Assembly: GCA_040511595.1 (NCBI GenBank)
Contig: JBEVGU010000082.1
Span: forward strand, 1 to 43,622
Origin: JAOUEA01 sp040511595
Lineage (GTDB): Bacteria > Actinomycetota > UBA4738 > HRBIN12
Direction of reading: 5' to 3'
DNA length: 43,622 bases
Under the pieces are notes generated by a model, which did no database searches, had not been told where the DNA came from, and saw only the letters and a list, made by a program, of their open reading frames with translations. Position 1 is the first letter of the stretch. Every line of letters starts with the position of its first letter. A program made the translations under genes and the position numbers. Shown piece after piece: positions 8,272 through 15,634 of this stretch.

Positions 8272-10569
8272 TCATCGCCGGCGATAGGGGCCTGTGAGGC
8301 GCTGCACCACGGTCGCGCTGCGACGCAGGTCGTGGAGCACCGCGTCCGCCGCCTGCGTGGCCTCCCGAGCGTCGTCCGGTGCGGGCTCTCGGGAGGAGTA
8401 GGCGGCGTTCCCCGCCAGGGTGGTCAGCCGCTCGAGGTCGCCGTTCGTCAGTGCCCCCGAGGCCGTCACGGCGCCGCGGTATTCCTCGATCGTCTGTCCC
8501 GGCGACCGCGCGTAGCCTAGGTCGGCGGCGCGCTCCGTGAACACGTCGTAGGTGGCGACGATCAGCGATCTGGGCTCTGGCCCCGCCCGGCGCAACCGCC
8601 GCCGCCGCCGCCACGCGCGAGCGAGAGGCACGATCGCGAGGACGATCGCGGCGCCGGCGAGCGCAGCGAGGAGTACGTTGCGGGCGGTGAGCGGTCCCGG
8701 ATCGGAGGCCGCGTTCGCCGTGCCGAACGTGCCGGCTGCCCCCGCGAGGCCGGCGGCTCCGAGGCCTCCCGGGCGTACCCGTTCTCGGTCGGCCGCAGTG
8801 GTCAGCCCATCGCTCAGCGTGGTCGATCCGCGGGGCTGCCCGCCGCGACCCGTTGGCCCGCAGAGCCCCCCACGCACGTTCGGACACGGTTCGGCCCGAC
8901 TCGGGTCGATGTATGGGTAGCCGACGGGGTTCTGCCTGCCGGGGGTCGGCTCGAACGGCAGCCATCCGTACGAGGGGAACAGCACCTCGACCCACGAGTG
9001 CGCGTTCTCGGTCGTCACCGTGAGCCGATCGGCCGAGTCAGAGAACTCGCCGGGGGTGAACCCGACCGCCAACCTCGCGGGGATGCCGAGCGATCGCAGC
9101 ATCACCGCCATCGTGCTCGAGAACTGCTGGCAGAACCCCTCCTTGGTCGTGGTGAGGAACTCGACCATCGCGGCCTCACTCGTCGACCCCGGCACGTCCA
9201 CGTCGTAACTGAACCCGAACTTCGGGTCGGTGAAGTGCTCCTGGATCGCGATCACGCGGTCGTAGGTGTTCGTGGCGCCTCGGGTCCACCGCGCGGCGGT
9301 ATCGCTGATCCGAGCGTCGAGGTCGGGGGGCTGCAACGCGTAACGCGCCGTCCGAGCGTCGGCGACGAACGGCTCGGCCCTCAGCTGCTCCGGCGTCGGC
9401 GTCACGACGTCGGCGGTCGCCGTGTAGGTGACGCCCGCATCGACGCCGCCGTCGAGCAGGATGGAGCCGCTCTCCGGGTCCCATCGCATGCCGTCGAGCG
9501 GTGCATCGGTGCTTCGGGGCGGGTACGGGAGCGGCAACCACGGCAGCACGAGCTCGCTGGCCGTTCGGAACGACACCTCGGTGGTCTCGTGAGGGCCGGT
9601 TGCCGGAGTGGCGGTCGCGAGGGCCGCTCCGGGCGCCACGTCGAGCGTCAACGGCTCCGGATCGGGGCTCCACGTGCGGCCGTCGAAGTTCGGGAGCGCC
9701 ACCATGCGCCAATAGCGCGGGGTATCGGTCTCCACCTCGAACACCGGGGTGATGTCCTCCCGCTGCAGGCTCGACTGTACCGACACGAGCGGGTCGATCC
9801 GGACGCGACCGTCTTCGGCGGTGGAGAAGTCGATCAATCCTCGCGATCCGAAGCCCGGGAGCAGGATCGGAGCCATGGCTGCGATCACCACTGCAGCCCC
9901 GGCCACGCGCCGGGCGCCGCGGCCGGCGGCGACATCGAGCCGCTCAGCCCGCCCCGCCCCGGTCCAGACCGGCCCCCACCCCTGCACCCGCCGCATCCCG
10001 TCCGCGAACAGCACCGCGGTGGCCGCCACGAGGAACAACAGTCCGAACACGGGCCGAACGACGTCTTCGAGCACCGAATCGGCGAAGCCGACCATGGCGA
10101 CGGGCGGCACCAGGGCGAGCAGCGGGCTCCCGGCACGGAACGCCAGCGCGTGTGCGGCGAACACCGAGGCCCACGTACCGGCCACCGCGGCCAGCATCAA
10201 CGGCGCGAGGGGCGGCGACGGCGCGACCTGGACGCGGGCCTGCTCCCCGACGAGCGCCGCCGCATCGGCGACGGCGCGCAGCGTCTCGATCGTGGGGAGC
10301 CCATACCAGGTCGTGCCCGGGAACACCAGCAGGCCCACGGTGAGCACGAGCCCCGTGACGCTCACGACGGTGGCGAGGACGAGGTTCCGACGTTCGAGCG
10401 CGGCCGCCAACGCCGCCGACGCGAGCCCGGCGACGAGCAGCCGCAGGGTCGGACCGTTGCCGGCGAACACGCGCCCGAGGGCGATCGCTGCCGCCGCGGC
10501 GACGAGCGAGGTCGCGACGCCGGCGGTCAGACGTTGCGTGCGAGCGGACGTTCCTTGGGTGCGTGCCAT
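8272..10569 (-). CDS. Membrane transglutaminase-like protein with DUF4129
   Basis: This 765-residue membrane protein begins with about six hydrophobic helices (1-230). An extracytoplasmic region with a transglutaminase-like domain follows: GFCQQFSSTMAVMLRSLGIPAR with Cys480 and ENAHSWVEV with His524. The usual third catalytic Asp (FDPTPG) is Glu540 here. A late membrane helix (VLLAALAGAAIVLAIVPLA) precedes a DUF4129-like tail (TYDVFTERAADLGYARSPGQT). This is the actinobacterial TgpA-like type that accompanies MoxR and DUF58 genes; the substrate is unknown. ATG 10569 is chosen because the hydrophobic domain starts directly after it; an in-frame ATG at 11133 would run 188 residues through the DUF58 gene in an implausible Arg/Pro-rich reading. 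It overlaps the DUF58 gene by 43 bases. Confidence 0.88.
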   Translation of the reverse strand: MARTQGTSARTQRLTAGVATSLVAAAAAIALGRVFAGNGPTLRLLVAGLASAALAAALERRNLVLATVVSVTGLVLTVGLLVFPGTTWYGLPTIETLRAVADAAALVGEQARVQVAPSPPLAPLMLAAVAGTWASVFAAHALAFRAGSPLLALVPPVAMVGFADSVLEDVVRPVFGLLFLVAATAVLFADGMRRVQGWGPVWTGAGRAERLDVAAGRGARRVAGAAVVIAAMAPILLPGFGSRGLIDFSTAEDGRVRIDPLVSVQSSLQREDITPVFEVETDTPRYWRMVALPNFDGRTWSPDPEPLTLDVAPGAALATATPATGPHETTEVSFRTASELVLPWLPLPYPPRSTDAPLDGMRWDPESGSILLDGGVDAGVTYTATADVVTPTPEQLRAEPFVADARTARYALQPPDLDARISDTAARWTRGATNTYDRVIAIQEHFTDPKFGFSYDVDVPGSTSEAAMVEFLTTTKEGFCQQFSSTMAVMLRSLGIPARLAVGFTPGEFSDSADRLTVTTENAHSWVEVLFPSYGWLPFEPTPGRQNPVGYPYIDPSRAEPCPNVRGGLCGPTGRGGQPRGSTTLSDGLTTAADRERVRPGGLGAAGLAGAAGTFGTANAASDPGPLTARNVLLAALAGAAIVLAIVPLARAWRRRRRLRRAGPEPRSLIVATYDVFTERAADLGYARSPGQTIEEYRGAVTASGALTNGDLERLTTLAGNAAYSSREPAPDDAREATQAADAVLHDLRRSATVVQRLTGPYRRR

Positions 10570-11756
10570 CGATCCTTCAGTCTCGTCGAGGGGGTGAGCA
10601 CGATGCAGTCCCACCCTGCGCGGGCGAACGAGAGGTGGGCTTGGGTGGCGCGTCCTTCGAGCTGGGAGGCCCGTCCGGGCGGCAGGCTCTGCGGGTCGAC
10701 CGGGTGCACGAGCACGGCGAGCCTCGGCCCGAAGCCGGCGCCGGCGCGGATCAGCGACGCCAGCTCCCCTGGCGCCGGGGGCGCCGAGACGAACACCAGC
10801 GATGTGTCGGCCGAGGCGCCGGCGCGCAGGTGCGCGAGCGAGGGCCCGATCGATCGCGCATGCGCGTGCGAGATGCCCGAGAGCGCGTCGAGGAAGCGCT
10901 CCTCGGTGAGCGTCGCGGGGGGCGTCTCGGTGGTCGACAGCCGGAGGGAGAAGCCCCGTTGCCCGAGCAGCACGCCGAACGAGGCGGCGACAGAGACCGC
11001 GCGTTCGAACGCGGGGGTATGGGACTGGCCGAGGGTATGGCCCCGGTTGTCGAGGAACACGAGACCGCTCGCGCGGCGAGAGGACTCGTCCTGTCGGATC
11101 ATGAGATCGCCCGTCCTTGCTACCGATGGCCAATGGATCCGACGGAGGTCATCTCCCTCCTGGTACTGGCGCATGGTGTAGTACTCCTCACCGGTCCGAA
11201 ACAGCTGCCGGGCGCGCGAGGCCCCCCATCCCTGGCCGAGGCCGTTCTCAGGAGCGGTGAACAGATCCTCGATCTCCGGAGTGACGAGCAGGTCGTCGTG
11301 CTCGTCGAACTCCAGCCGCTGCCGGGTGAGCGCGAACGGATCCGACACGTCGACCGTGAGGCGGCCGAAGCGGTACCGCCCGCGCACCTGCGGCACGACG
11401 CCGTAGGAGACACGACGCGTGTCGTGTGCCTGGATACCGGAGACCACGAGCCTCGCCGGCCGGCCCAACGTCGAGGGGAGCCGATCTTCCAGGAGCAGGA
11501 ACGACGACGGCACCGGCGCCTCGTTCACGACGTCGAGCCGCACGGTGACCCGTGTGCCCGGCGGCACGCGGACGTCCGAGAGCCGCCTGCGAACGCGGAT
11601 GCGGGTTCGCCCCCATCGCACGAACACCCCGGCGAGGAACGGCAGCGCGATCAATCCGATCCCCACGACCTCGAGGCCGGGGGATCCCAGGACGCGGGCA
11701 GCGACCCACATCGCCAGGCCGACGCCGAAGACGACCAGTCCTCGGCCCGACGGCAT
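10527..11756 (-). CDS. DUF58 domain protein
   Basis: The 409-residue protein has two N-terminal membrane helices (about 5-46), a beta-rich segment (VRRRLSDVRVPPGTRVTVRLDVVNEAP), and then the DUF58 core: FRTGEEYYTMRQYQEGDDLRRIHWPSVARTGDLMIRQDE (about 195-235), followed by a von Willebrand A-like fold (LVFLDN). DUF58 proteins are encoded next to MoxR ATPases and transglutaminase-like proteins and are thought to form a membrane-associated assembly; the exact function is unknown. ATG 11756 overlaps the moxR stop by four bases (ATGA), indicating coupled translation. It is the middle gene of the three-gene reverse operon. Confidence 0.92.
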   Translation of the reverse strand: MPSGRGLVVFGVGLAMWVAARVLGSPGLEVVGIGLIALPFLAGVFVRWGRTRIRVRRRLSDVRVPPGTRVTVRLDVVNEAPVPSSFLLLEDRLPSTLGRPARLVVSGIQAHDTRRVSYGVVPQVRGRYRFGRLTVDVSDPFALTRQRLEFDEHDDLLVTPEIEDLFTAPENGLGQGWGASRARQLFRTGEEYYTMRQYQEGDDLRRIHWPSVARTGDLMIRQDESSRRASGLVFLDNRGHTLGQSHTPAFERAVSVAASFGVLLGQRGFSLRLSTTETPPATLTEERFLDALSGISHAHARSIGPSLAHLRAGASADTSLVFVSAPPAPGELASLIRAGAGFGPRLAVLVHPVDPQSLPPGRASQLEGRATQAHLSFARAGWDCIVLTPSTRLKDRWHAPKERPLARNV

Positions 11757-12733
11757 CAGGGGTTCTCCGCGACCGGTACCGGCACCTCGGCGAGGATCTC
11801 CTGCAATACGACATCGGTCGAGCGCCCGGTCATCACGGCGTCGGCCGTGACGATGATGCGGTGCGCGAGCGAGGGGATCGCGAGGGCCTTCACGTCGTCG
11901 GGGATGACGAAGTCGCGTTCGTCGGCGGCCGCGTACGCGCGAGCGGCGCGGAGGATCATGATCGAGGCGCGCGGGCTGGCGCCGAGGTAGACGTCGCCGT
12001 GGCTGCGGGTGGCCTCCACCAGGTCGACGATGTAGCGGCGAAGCGCCGGCGCGACGTGCACCTCACGTGCCTGGGCGATCATCTCGGCCACGCCGGGGGC
12101 GTCGTTGACGGCGCCGATCTCGGCCAGCGGCTGGGCGTCGGTGGTGTGGCTGGCGAGGATCTCGGTCTCGATGTCGCTGCTCGGGTAGCCGATCGAGAGC
12201 CGCAGCATGAAACGGTCGAGCTGGGCCTCGGGCAACGGATACGTGCCCTCGTGCTCGATGGGGTTCTGGGTCGCGATCACCATGAAGGGCGTGCCCAGCG
12301 GGTGGGTCTGCGTGTCAATCGTGACCTGGCGTTCCTCCATGCACTCGAGCAGGGCGGACTGCGTCTTGGGCGAGGCCCGGTTGATCTCGTCGCCCAGCAC
12401 GATGTTGGCGAAGATCGCGCCGGGCTTGAACTCGAAGTCCCGCTGCTCCTGGTTGAACACGTTGACGCCGGTGACGTCGGTGGGCAGCAGGTCGGGCGTG
12501 AACTGGATGCGGCGGAACGAACAGTCGATCGATCTGGCGATGGACTTCGCGAGCATCGTCTTGCCGACGCCGGGCACGTCCTCGATCAGCAGATGGCCCT
12601 CCGCGATCAGCGCGACCAGCGCCAGGCGGATCTCGGCGTGTTTGCCGCGGACGACCCGTTCGACGTTGGTCTCGATCTCGTGGAACCGCGCCGCGAAGCG
12701 CGTCCAGTCTTGCGAGCGTTCCTCGACCTCCAC
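11756..12733 (-). CDS. MoxR-family AAA+ ATPase
   Basis: The 325-residue AAA+ ATPase has Walker A EDVPGVGKTMLAKS (Lys58), Walker B GDEINRASPKTQSALLE, sensor 1 ATQNPIEHEGTYPLPEAQLDRF, and a C-terminal lid domain. MoxR ATPases act as chaperones for partner proteins, often in envelope stress or metal-insertion roles; the partners here are probably the next two gene products. GTG 12733 is chosen because GGGAGG lies just upstream; an open frame continues 60 codons further but is not family-like. The 318-base gap upstream (12734-13051) is shared with the divergent HNH gene and holds two short hairpins (near 12809-12850) and the 17-bp motif at 12987. Confidence 0.92.
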   Translation of the reverse strand: MEVEERSQDWTRFAARFHEIETNVERVVRGKHAEIRLALVALIAEGHLLIEDVPGVGKTMLAKSIARSIDCSFRRIQFTPDLLPTDVTGVNVFNQEQRDFEFKPGAIFANIVLGDEINRASPKTQSALLECMEERQVTIDTQTHPLGTPFMVIATQNPIEHEGTYPLPEAQLDRFMLRLSIGYPSSDIETEILASHTTDAQPLAEIGAVNDAPGVAEMIAQAREVHVAPALRRYIVDLVEATRSHGDVYLGASPRASIMILRAARAYAAADERDFVIPDDVKALAIPSLAHRIIVTADAVMTGRSTDVVLQEILAEVPVPVAENP

Positions 12734-12986
12734 GCACACCTCCCAGACGACCCGGTCATGGTAGCCCACCTGCGGAACAAGACGGTCCTCGACGTTGGTC
12801 GACCGTGCTCGCAAGAGCGAGTGAAGAGAAGAGAAGCGGGCAAGTTCCCGCAACTGACGTACGGGGGGATCGGATCTCGGGACGCTTCGAGGACGACGGC
12901 TGGGCAGGTGCACGAACGCCCCGCGCGGCCCCTGTTCGCAACACTAGGCATCGCGCCCAGCCCGGCCGTCGCCCCGAAGGACAGAT

Positions 12987-13003
12987 TACACCGATGTGAT
13001 TCG
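12987..13003 (+). repeat. 17-bp motif shared with the dnaE1 leader
   Basis: TACACCGATGTGATTCG occurs here and, in inverse orientation, at 37922-37938 in the leader of dnaE1, with all 17 bases identical. It contains an imperfect dyad, ATTACA-N4-TGTGAT at this copy. It lies between divergent moxR and the HNH gene, about 35 bases upstream of the HNH -10. A transcription-factor site is the simplest reading; the factor is unknown. Confidence 0.55.
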
Positions 13004-13035
13004 CCGCGTCGAGGACCGAGTTCCCCTGCCTCCCC

Positions 13036-13043
13036 GCTACACT
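13036..13043 (+). promoter_or_regulatory. HNH gene promoter -10, probably leaderless
   Basis: GCTACACT ends 8 bases before ATG 13052, so transcription would start at or within a base or two of the A of the start codon. There is no ribosome-binding site. The same GCTA(G/C)(A/C)CT layout precedes yggT, the DksA/TraR gene and trpC. Confidence 0.5.
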
Positions 13044-13051
13044 TGCCCATC

Positions 13052-13534
13052 ATGGGCCGCGCCCTCGTCCTCAACGCGACCGACCTCCCCCTGGCGGTGG
13101 TGCCAGCTCGCCGAGCCGTGGTGCTCGTGCTCAAGGAGAAGGCCGAAGTCGTGATGTCCAACGGCATGGTCTTCCACTCCGAGCATCTTGTGCTGGAGGC
13201 GCCGTCGGTGGTTCGGCTGCGCAGGTACGTGCGGGTGCCGTACCGGCCGCACGCTCCGCTCACCCGTCGCGCGGTCTTCGCTCGCGACGCGTGGACATGC
13301 CAGTACTGCGGCGCCTCGGCCGAGAACCTCGATCACGTGGTGCCCCGGTCGCGCGGGGGCATGCACGCGTGGGACAACGTCGTCGCCGCGTGTCGGCGCT
13401 GCAACGCCAAGAAGGAGGACCGCACGCCGTCCGAGGCGGGGTTCCACCTCGAGCGACAGCCGTTCGCGCCGCGTGACGGCTTCCATCTCACGCTCGGCCA
13501 TCTCGAGCCGGGCTGGGAAACCTTCCTCCGCTGA
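13052..13534 (+). CDS. HNH endonuclease family protein
   Basis: The 160-residue protein starts MGRALVLNATDLPLAVVPARRAVVLVLKEKAEVV, a well-conserved N-terminus in actinobacterial HNH proteins. The HNH/zinc motif follows: CQYCG (Cys83, Cys86), NLDHVVPRSRGG (Asp94-His95), WDNVVAACRRCNAKK (Asn109, Cys114, Cys117). The catalytic His, Asn and both CxxC zinc pairs are intact. It is probably a metal-dependent nuclease; the substrate is unknown and no restriction methylase is adjacent. The mRNA is probably leaderless. It is not obviously co-transcribed with mraZ, which has its own promoter 73 bases downstream. Confidence 0.9.
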   Translation: MGRALVLNATDLPLAVVPARRAVVLVLKEKAEVVMSNGMVFHSEHLVLEAPSVVRLRRYVRVPYRPHAPLTRRAVFARDAWTCQYCGASAENLDHVVPRSRGGMHAWDNVVAACRRCNAKKEDRTPSEAGFHLERQPFAPRDGFHLTLGHLEPGWETFLR

Positions 13535-13590
13535 CGGCGGCGACCCCGGCGCTCCTCGATCGTCCGTCCCCCGTCGCTTCGTCATGCCTC

Positions 13591-13606
13591 CGAACACCTG
13601 TTCACG
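13591..13606. promoter_or_regulatory. LexA-type site upstream of mraZ
   Basis: CGAACACCTGTTCACG has CGAACACCTGTTC in common, base for base, with the dnaE2 operator (2585-2597); only the final core base differs (GTTCA instead of GTTCG). It ends immediately before the TTGACG -35 of the mraZ promoter (13607). Confidence 0.55.
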
Positions 13607-13651
13607 TTGACGTGGTGGAGTCCAGGTGGCATAAACGTGGGGCTTGGTGGA
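13607..13651 (+). promoter_or_regulatory. mraZ promoter with MraZ-box repeats
   Basis: TTGACG (13607-13612) and CATAAA (13630-13635) are 17 bases apart and should drive the dcw operon. Four TGG repeats, TGGAG (13616), TGGCA (13627), TGGGG (13638) and TGGAG (13648), recur every 10-11 bases across the spacer, -10 and start site. MraZ is known to bind TGGG-type direct repeats at 10-base spacing upstream of its own gene, so this is a likely autoregulatory operator. Confidence 0.65.
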
Positions 13652-13667
13652 GGAAAGGGGAGGAGGC

Positions 13668-14096
13668 GTGGCCGGATTGCTCGGCACGCACAGCTACCAG
13701 CTCGACCCGAAGGGCAGGGTCTCGCTGCCGGCGAGGTTCAGGGCCGCCTTCGAGGACGGCTGTTGGATCACGGTCGGGCAGGACCGCTGCCTGTACGTCT
13801 TCCCCAGGGCCGAATGGGAGCGGCGATCCGACGAGGTCGCGTCCTTCCCCCTTTCCGACAGCGACGGCCGCGCGTACGCGCGGATGTTCTTCGGCTCGTC
13901 GGACGAGGCGAAGCTTGACGGGCAGGGGCGGGTCACGATCCCGCAGCGACTGCGCGAGGCCGTGGGCATCGAGAAGGACGTGGTGGTCCTCGGCGTGCGT
14001 GAACGCATGGAGATCTGGGATCGCGAGACGTACGAGGGCTACACGGCTGGATTCGCCGACGCGTACCAGAGCGGTGCGCTCGATCCCAGGAGGTAA
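13668..14096 (+). CDS. mraZ: Transcriptional regulator MraZ
   Basis: The 142-residue MraZ is made of two SpoVT/AbrB-like repeats: LLGTHSYQLDPKGRVSLPARFRAAF and ARMFFGSSDEAKLDGQGRVTIPQRLREAVGI. Each has the DxKGR / DxQGR signature of the DNA-binding fold. MraZ forms a ring that binds direct repeats ahead of its own operon. GTG 13668 is preferred because a strong purine-rich site, AGGAAAGGGGAGGAGG, lies just upstream; an earlier in-frame start at 13644 would lie in the promoter. It is the first gene of the dcw cluster. Confidence 0.94.
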   Translation: MAGLLGTHSYQLDPKGRVSLPARFRAAFEDGCWITVGQDRCLYVFPRAEWERRSDEVASFPLSDSDGRAYARMFFGSSDEAKLDGQGRVTIPQRLREAVGIEKDVVVLGVRERMEIWDRETYEGYTAGFADAYQSGALDPRR

Positions 14097-14104
14097 AGGC
14101 GCAC

Positions 14105-14266
14105 ATGGCTTCCCCGACATCGGACCGATCACGCATCGCTCCGCGTGTGACGGCACAGACCAAACTCGGTTCGGAGGTTCGACAGAGCCTCTGGCTCATC
14201 GGCATGACCGCGCTGACGTTGTTGGCGTCGATCGGCATCGGGATCCTGGCGGGACAACTGGGCTGA
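14105..14266 (+). CDS. Small single-pass membrane protein in dcw cluster
   Basis: A 53-residue reading frame starts at ATG 14105. It has a textbook ribosome-binding site, AGGAGGT (14088-14094), spaced 10 bases from the start and overlapping the mraZ stop. Its TGA is followed after one base by the rsmH GTG. The protein has a basic cytoplasmic head (MASPTSDRSRIAPRVTAQTK) and one membrane helix (LWLIGMTALTLLASIGIGIL, 29-48) ending QLG. Position, spacing and high third-position GC argue strongly that it is real. I do not recognise the family. It is too short to be FtsL, which lies after rsmH, but a small divisome or envelope partner is plausible from context. Confidence 0.8.
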   Translation: MASPTSDRSRIAPRVTAQTKLGSEVRQSLWLIGMTALTLLASIGIGILAGQLG

Positions 14267-14267
14267 C

Positions 14268-15188
14268 GTGGGTGAGCGGCATGGGGGAAGCTCGAGGGCC
14301 ACGGGCAGCGCGGGCGGCGCGTCGCATGTGCCGGTCATGGTCGCCGAGGTCGTGTCCTTCCTCGCCGATCCGCTGGCGGGTCGCCGCCGGGTGGTCGACA
14401 TGACGCTCGGAGCCGGAGGGCACGCTGAGGCGCTGCTGGAGGCCGGCGTGGAGCGGGTGATCGGCGTGGACCGCGATCCCGCCGCACTGACGCTGGCTCA
14501 TGAGCGACTCGCCAGGTTCGGCGAGCGCTTCCGAGCGGTGCACTCGACGTTCGCCGAGGTCGGCGCCGACGTCGTCGACGGTGAGGTCGACGGATTCCTG
14601 TACGACCTCGGCGTCTCCTCGATGCAGCTCGATCTCGGGGAGCGAGGGTTCGGGTACCGGACCGACGGGCCACTCGACATGCGCATGGGCGGCCCGGAGG
14701 ACGACGTGCCCTCGGCCGCCGACCTCGTGAACCACCTTCCCGAGCGTGAGCTCGCGGACCTGATCTTCGAGTACGGAGGCGAACATCGGTCTCGGCGGAT
14801 CGCGCACTCGATCGTGCGCCGCCGTCCGATCACCACGACCGATCAGCTCGCCGGCGTCGTCGTGAGCGCCGTGGGACGCCGTCCGGGGGGCCCCCACCCC
14901 GCGCGCCGGACGTTCCAGGCGCTCCGCATCGCGGTCAACCGGGAGATCGAGGAGCTCGCCGCCTCCCTGCCTCGGGCGGTCGGGCTCCTCGCCCCCGGTG
15001 GCCGCGTGGTCGTGATCGCGTACCACTCGCTCGAGGACCGCGTGGTGAAGACCACCGTCCGTGAGGACGATCGCCTGCGGGCCCTCTCGAAGAAGCCGTT
15101 GCGGCCCTCGGAGGAGGAGATCGCCCGGAACCCTCGGGCCCGCAGCGCGAGGTTGCGGGCCGCCGAGCGCGTGGGGCGGGCGGCGTGA
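14268..15188 (+). CDS. rsmH: 16S rRNA (cytosine1402-N4)-methyltransferase RsmH
   Basis: RsmH (MraW), 306 residues, methylates N4 of C1402 in 16S rRNA using S-adenosylmethionine. HVPVMVAEVVSFL opens the family core (about residue 20). VDMTLGAGGHAEALL is the SAM-binding motif, DGFLYDLGVSSMQLD and RGFGYRTDGPLDMRM are hallmark segments, and ARRTFQALRIAVNREIEEL and YHSLEDRVVK follow near the end. GTG 14268 lies one base after the stop of the small upstream frame; the first 19 residues are Gly/Ser-rich and variable. The stop overlaps the next gene by four bases. Confidence 0.95.
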   Translation: MGERHGGSSRATGSAGGASHVPVMVAEVVSFLADPLAGRRRVVDMTLGAGGHAEALLEAGVERVIGVDRDPAALTLAHERLARFGERFRAVHSTFAEVGADVVDGEVDGFLYDLGVSSMQLDLGERGFGYRTDGPLDMRMGGPEDDVPSAADLVNHLPERELADLIFEYGGEHRSRRIAHSIVRRRPITTTDQLAGVVVSAVGRRPGGPHPARRTFQALRIAVNREIEELAASLPRAVGLLAPGGRVVVIAYHSLEDRVVKTTVREDDRLRALSKKPLRPSEEEIARNPRARSARLRAAERVGRAA

Positions 15189-15634
15189 GCCTGCCGGCGC
15201 GTTCGCTGCCCGCTCCCCGGCGTCCCGCCGGCGACGGTCCTCCCTCGGATCCTCCTCGACGACCCCATCCCGATCGTGCCGCGCGCCCCGCGCGGCCACC
15301 CGCGGCGCGCCCGGATCCCGCTACCCCTACCCAACGTCGGGCGCGCCGCGGGTCCACCCCCGCGTTCTGGCTCTTGTCCGCGGTCGTGGTCGCCGGCCTC
15401 GTGATGGCCGTGGTGGCTCTCAACGCCTTGGTCGTGAACGCGACCTACCGCCTGACCGAGGTCGAGCAGCGGGTGCAGGTGTTGCGAAAGGCCCACGAGG
15501 ACCGAGAGATCGAGATCGCGCGGCTCTCGTCACCGTCACGCATCGCCGAATGGGCGGCCACGGTCGGCATGGTCGTGCCGGGGGCGGGCGAGTCCGTGAT
15601 CCTCCGAGTGCCGGGGGACCGGAACGCCCGATGA
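15185..15634 (+). CDS. FtsL-like cell division protein
   Basis: The 149-residue bitopic protein has a long Pro/Arg-rich cytoplasmic tail (1-56), one membrane helix (FWLLSAVVVAGLVMAVVALNALVV, about 61-84), and a short extracytoplasmic coiled-coil stretch (YRLTEVEQRVQVLRKAHEDREIEIARLSS) ending in a conserved-looking RIAEWAATVGMV motif. Size, topology and position between rsmH and ftsI identify it as the FtsL counterpart, a scaffold that forms a complex with FtsB and FtsQ and activates FtsWI. Primary sequence conservation of FtsL is always weak. GTG 15185 overlaps the rsmH stop as GTGA, and its own stop overlaps the ftsI ATG. Confidence 0.8.
   Translation: MSLPARSLPAPRRPAGDGPPSDPPRRPHPDRAARPARPPAARPDPATPTQRRARRGSTPAFWLLSAVVVAGLVMAVVALNALVVNATYRLTEVEQRVQVLRKAHEDREIEIARLSSPSRIAEWAATVGMVVPGAGESVILRVPGDRNAR

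Noticed and set aside
10570..11133. N-terminal extension of the transglutaminase reading frame to ATG 11133
   Set aside because: The extra 188 residues are Arg/Pro-rich, lie entirely antisense-free but out of frame within the well-supported DUF58 gene, and precede a normal membrane-domain start at 10569.
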